The position numbers and the translations under genes are program-made. Shown one piece after another: positions 61,268-64,000 of a stretch of 64,000 bases of DNA (positions are counted from its first letter, which is position 1; each line of letters opens with the position of its first letter). The stretch lies in the NCBI RefSeq assembly GCF_036634195.1, contig NZ_JAZIFY010000001.1, positions 6,778,854 through 6,842,853 of the forward strand, given 5' to 3'. Source of the DNA: Streptomyces sp. P9-A4 (GTDB lineage: Bacteria; Actinomycetota; Actinomycetes; Streptomycetales; Streptomycetaceae). The notes below the pieces were generated by a model. The model had not been told where the DNA came from. It worked only from the letters and a program-made list of their open reading frames with translations, and made no database searches.

Positions 61268-62233
61268 ATGAGCAATCTTGATCGTCAGGCCGCCCTGACC
61301 GTGTGCGGTGGCCGCGGCTTCGTCGTCGCCGAGCCGGTACGGGAACTCCTCAGCCCCCGGCACGTCCGCCTCGGCGAGTCGACCGAGGTCCGCCGGCTGC
61401 TCCCGAACCTCGGCCGGCGGATGGTGGGCGCCTGGACCTTCGTCGACCACTACGGCCCCGACGACATCGCCGACGAACCCGGCATGCAGGTCCCGCCGCA
61501 CCCGCACATGGGGCTCCAGACCGTCAGCTGGCTCCACGAGGGCGAGGTGCTGCACCGCGACTCCACCGGCAGCCTCCAGACCATCCGCCCGCGCGAGCTG
61601 GGCCTCATGACCTCGGGCCGTGCCATCTCCCACTCCGAGGAGAGCCCCCGGCCGCACGCCCGCTACCTGCACGGCGCCCAGCTCTGGGTCGCGCTCCCCG
61701 ACGCCCACCGCCATGTCGAGCCGCACTTCCAGCACCATGCCGAGCTGCCCCGCGTCACCGCGCCGGGCCTCACGGCCACCGTCATCCTGGGCGCCCTCGA
61801 CGGTGCCGCCTCGCCCGGCACCACGTACACCCCGCTCGTCGGCGCCGACCTCGCGCTGACCGCCGGCACCGAGACGGACCTTCCGCTGGACCCGGACTTC
61901 GAGTACGCGGTCCTCGCGATGTCCGGCGAGGTCCACGTCGACGGCGTCCCCGTCCTGCCCGGCTCCATGCTCTACCTGGGCTGCGGCCGTACTGAGCTCC
62001 CGCTGCGCGCGGCCTCGGACGCGGGCCTGATGCTCCTCGGCGGAGAGCCCTTCGAGGAGGAGATCGTCATGTGGTGGAACTTCGTGGGCCGCGCGGACGA
62101 GGAGATCCGCGAGGCGAGGGAGGCGTGGATGACGTCCGACCGCTTCGGCGAGGTCAAGGGCTACGGCGGCGCCCGCCTGGACGCGCCGGAGGTCCCGGCG
62201 ACCCAGCTGAAGGCGCGGGGTAGGGTGCGCTGA
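61268..62233 (+). CDS. Pirin-family protein
   Basis: 321 residues from ATG 61268. The N-terminal cupin has the metal motif HPHMGLQTVSWLHEGEVLHRD and ISHSEE (Glu ligand), the second cupin includes FEYAVLAMSGEVHVDG and LGGEPFEEEIVMWWNFVGR. Pirins bind iron; some act as quercetinases or redox-linked regulators. Cytoplasmic. The gene is followed by two hairpins. It appears intact, and the IS256 element lies 390 bp downstream. Confidence 0.92.
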   Translation: MSNLDRQAALTVCGGRGFVVAEPVRELLSPRHVRLGESTEVRRLLPNLGRRMVGAWTFVDHYGPDDIADEPGMQVPPHPHMGLQTVSWLHEGEVLHRDSTGSLQTIRPRELGLMTSGRAISHSEESPRPHARYLHGAQLWVALPDAHRHVEPHFQHHAELPRVTAPGLTATVILGALDGAASPGTTYTPLVGADLALTAGTETDLPLDPDFEYAVLAMSGEVHVDGVPVLPGSMLYLGCGRTELPLRAASDAGLMLLGGEPFEEEIVMWWNFVGRADEEIREAREAWMTSDRFGEVKGYGGARLDAPEVPATQLKARGRVR

Positions 62234-62262
62234 ACTGGGGTTTTCTCTGTTGATTCGATGCA

Positions 62263-62283
62263 GGGTCGGGGAATGTCCGACCC
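62263..62283. terminator. Small hairpin after pirin
   Basis: GGGTCGG (62263-62269) and CCGACCC (62277-62283) pair across seven bases. Confidence 0.5.
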
Positions 62284-62300
62284 CTGCCTGTGGCTGTCGT

Positions 62301-62343
62301 GGTGACTGCGGGAGGGGACGTATCGCAGCCTCCCGCAGTCACC
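62301..62343. terminator. Strong hairpin terminator after pirin
   Basis: GGTGACTGCGGGAGG (62301-62315) and CCTCCCGCAGTCACC (62329-62343) are exact complements with a 13-base loop. Confidence 0.8.
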
Positions 62344-62623
62344 GCAGTCGACGGGTGCGTATCCAGAGTGTGCTCGTGTGCGAGCAGGTCTGGTCAGCTG
62401 AATGCTGACCTTTTACTGACAGGTCGTCAGGTGCCTCGTCGGTGCGGCGCAGGGTGAGGGCGGGCCGGTCTCGGCACCGTAGCCCGCGCCGTTCATGGGC
62501 TGGCGAGGTGTCGTGGTAGACGCAGGTCCTGTATGAGCCCCTCCTGCTATGCGCCCTGGGCGGCATCGGATGCGTCATGCTCGGCAAGGGCCTCTCTCGC
62601 GTCGGCACATGGGCCGACAGAGG
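62344..62623. other. Unassigned stretch between pirin terminator and IS256
   Basis: No gene, RNA or motif recognised. A minus-strand frame runs through it but has poor codon bias and no family match. It may be the remains of a sequence disrupted by the IS insertion. Confidence 0.4.
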
Positions 62624-62646
62624 GACTGTAAATCGTTCGGTGTAAC
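62624..62646 (+). repeat. IS256 left inverted repeat
   Basis: GACTGTAAATCGTTCGGTG then TAAC. The right end matches 19 of 23 as its reverse complement. Confidence 0.85.
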
Positions 62647-62669
62647 TCCCGATCATGGAGGATGCACCG

Positions 62670-63962
62670 ATGACCAGTGAGAACGTGACCGAGGCCGAGA
62701 TCAGCGAGGCGATAGAGCCTCAGCCGGCGAGGGCGGTGGACGATCGGCTGATCGACGAGCTGGTCTCCCGGGCCCAGGCCGAGGGCCTGCAGCTGACAGG
62801 CGAGGGTGGACTGCTGCAGCAGCTGACGAAGTGGCTGCTGGAGTCCGCCCTGGAGGGCGAGATCACCGACCATCTCGGCTATGACAAGCATGATCCGGCC
62901 GGGAAGAACGGCGGCAACTCCCGCAACGGCACCCGTGCGAAGACCGTGCTGACCGACGTCGGCCCGGTGGAGATAACCGTGCCGCGTGACCGCGACGGAT
63001 CGTTCGAGCCGAAGATCGTCAAGAAGCGGCAGAAGCGTCTGACCGGCGTGGACGAGATGGTCATCTCGCTGTCCGCGAAGGGCCTGACCACCGGCGAGGT
63101 CCAGGCCCACCTGGCCGAAGTCTATGGCGCCGATGTCTCGCGCCAGACGATCTCCACGATCACCGACAAGGTCCTCGAGGGCATGGCCGAATGGCAGAAC
63201 CGGCCCCTCGACCCGGTCTATCCGGTGGTGTTCATCGACGCGATCCACGTGAAGATCCGCGACGGCGCCGTCGCCAACCGGCCGATCTATGTCGCCCTGG
63301 CCGTCACCGTCGAGGGCCGGCGCGAGATCCTGGGGCTGTGGGCCGGGGACGGCGGCGAGGGCGCCAAACACTGGATGCACATCCTCACCGAGATCAAGAA
63401 CCGCGGCGTGAACGACGTCCTCATGCTGGTCTGCGACGGGCTGAAGGGCCTGCCCGACGCGGTCGAGACCGTCTGGCCGAAGACGATCGTGCAGACCTGC
63501 GTGGTCCACCTGCTGCGGAACTCCTTCCGCTATGCGGCCCGCCAGGACTGGGACAAGATCGCCAAGGTCCTCAGGCCTGTCTACACCGCCGCGACCGAGG
63601 AGGCCGCGCTCGAACGGTTCGCCGAGTTCGCTGACACGTGGGGCCGGAAGTATCCGGCGATCATCAGGCTCTGGGAGAACGCTTGGGAGGAGTTCACCCC
63701 GTTCCTGCGGTTCGACACCGAGATCCGCCGCATCGTCTGCACGACCAACGCGATCGAGTCGGTGAACGCCAGGATCCGGCGGGCGGTCAAGGCCCGCGGG
63801 CATTTCCCGAACGAGCAGGCCGCGTTGAAGTGCGTCTACATGGCGATCATGTCGCTCGACCCGACCGGCAAGGGGCAGGCCCGCTGGACCCTGCGCTGGA
63901 AGACCGCTCTGAACGCCTTCGACATCACCTTCGACGGCCGGCTCTCCGCAGCTCGTCAGTAA
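62670..63962 (+). CDS. IS256-family transposase
   Basis: 430 residues from ATG 62670 (GGAGG seven bases upstream; ATG 62655 would give 435). It has the mutator-type DDE core: FIDAIHVKIRDG (first Asp), VLMLVCDGLKGLPDAV (second Asp), CVVHLLRNSFRY (the C-x2-H signature), and TNAIESVNARIRR (Glu). The N-terminal region includes NSRNGTRAKTVLTDVGPVEI. The full length and intact motifs suggest an active enzyme. Confidence 0.96.
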   Translation: MTSENVTEAEISEAIEPQPARAVDDRLIDELVSRAQAEGLQLTGEGGLLQQLTKWLLESALEGEITDHLGYDKHDPAGKNGGNSRNGTRAKTVLTDVGPVEITVPRDRDGSFEPKIVKKRQKRLTGVDEMVISLSAKGLTTGEVQAHLAEVYGADVSRQTISTITDKVLEGMAEWQNRPLDPVYPVVFIDAIHVKIRDGAVANRPIYVALAVTVEGRREILGLWAGDGGEGAKHWMHILTEIKNRGVNDVLMLVCDGLKGLPDAVETVWPKTIVQTCVVHLLRNSFRYAARQDWDKIAKVLRPVYTAATEEAALERFAEFADTWGRKYPAIIRLWENAWEEFTPFLRFDTEIRRIVCTTNAIESVNARIRRAVKARGHFPNEQAALKCVYMAIMSLDPTGKGQARWTLRWKTALNAFDITFDGRLSAARQ

Positions 63963-63976
63963 CCCCAACCACCCTC

Positions 63977-63999
63977 GTTACACCGTTCGATTGACAGAC
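63977..63999 (-). repeat. IS256 right inverted repeat
   Basis: GTTACACCGTTCGATTGACA then GAC; mirrors the left end with four mismatches. Confidence 0.85.
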
Positions 64000-64000
64000 C

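Larger units (their letters stand above)
62624..63999 (+). mobile_element. IS256-family insertion sequence, both ends present
   Basis: About 1.38 kb with terminal inverted repeats of 23 bp matching at 19 positions. The single transposase gene is intact. The right end is one base from the window edge, so target duplication cannot be checked. Confidence 0.9.

Noticed and set aside
62339..62656. Minus-strand 105-codon frame beside IS256
   Set aside because: No start context, poor codon bias and no family match; it also runs into the IS left end.

Overview
The window is high-GC actinobacterial chromosome, almost certainly Streptomyces. By eye G+C is above 70% with strong GC3 bias, GTG starts are common, hairpins that end genes mostly lack U-tracts, and several families are typical of the genus: DUF574-type methyltransferase, class F sortase, DUF6153, ergothioneine genes and SPFH/NfeD genes. 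No rRNA, tRNA, CRISPR array, phage module or large biosynthetic cluster was recognised. The content looks like chromosome-arm or near-core genes: stress, envelope, transport, redox and regulation.

Layout. 1-6.1 kb: end of a CapA-like gene, UspA, a Tat-type polysaccharide deacetylase, then an envelope block with a class F sortase, two small secreted proteins sharing a C-terminal GGLGGS/membrane/Arg-tail arrangement, a DUF4239 membrane protein and a Pro/His/Gly-rich secreted protein. 6.7-12 kb: a DUF574 methyltransferase translationally coupled to a PAS-GGDEF-EAL c-di-GMP enzyme, then a large protein with a TerD-like domain. 12-16.6 kb: a LysR regulator divergent from a complete menaquinone-type succinate dehydrogenase/fumarate reductase operon. 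16.6-25.6 kb: a UvrA2/DrrC-like ATPase, a PNPOx-like protein, a nitroreductase, and a histidine kinase/ABC exporter operon divergent from its probable response regulator. A decayed RHS/YD-repeat relic follows. 25.6-36.1 kb: a small membrane protein, a DUF1906 secreted protein, a methyltransferase, a branched-chain-amino-acid-type ABC transporter with an unusual LivH-LivM-LivF fusion, and an M48 protease with a partner gene.

36.1-45.3 kb: dodecin (its 3' end sits in a 25-bp tandem repeat), an orphan sugar-type binding lipoprotein behind a 26-bp palindrome, an OlsB/OlsA ornithine-lipid pair, a complete egtABCD ergothioneine operon running the other way, and a bacterial PARG-like hydrolase. 45.4-52.7 kb: a tiny Lys/Arg-rich protein, an SPFH-NfeD-hydrolase cluster, an MFS transporter divergent from a LacI regulator with a near-perfect operator, a thiolase and a thioredoxin. 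52.9-58.5 kb: a flavoprotein disulfide reductase, and a TetR regulator divergent from an NCS1 permease and amidohydrolase, with a 37-bp inverted repeat between them. 58.5-62.2 kb: a DUF6153-DUF305-F510_1955 operon with a CsoR-like site, a TPR protein and a pirin. 62.6-64 kb: an IS256-family element with both inverted repeats inside the window.

Several local regulatory circuits can be read directly from regulator-operator-target geometry: LysR/sdh, LacI/MFS and TetR/NCS1. The most unusual items are the sortase-associated non-LPXTG proteins, the three-domain Liv fusion with a repeat linker, the histidine kinase with a C-terminal extracytoplasmic tail, the repeat that crosses the dodecin stop codon, and the operator-like palindromes before the TetR/NCS1 and orphan binding-protein genes.
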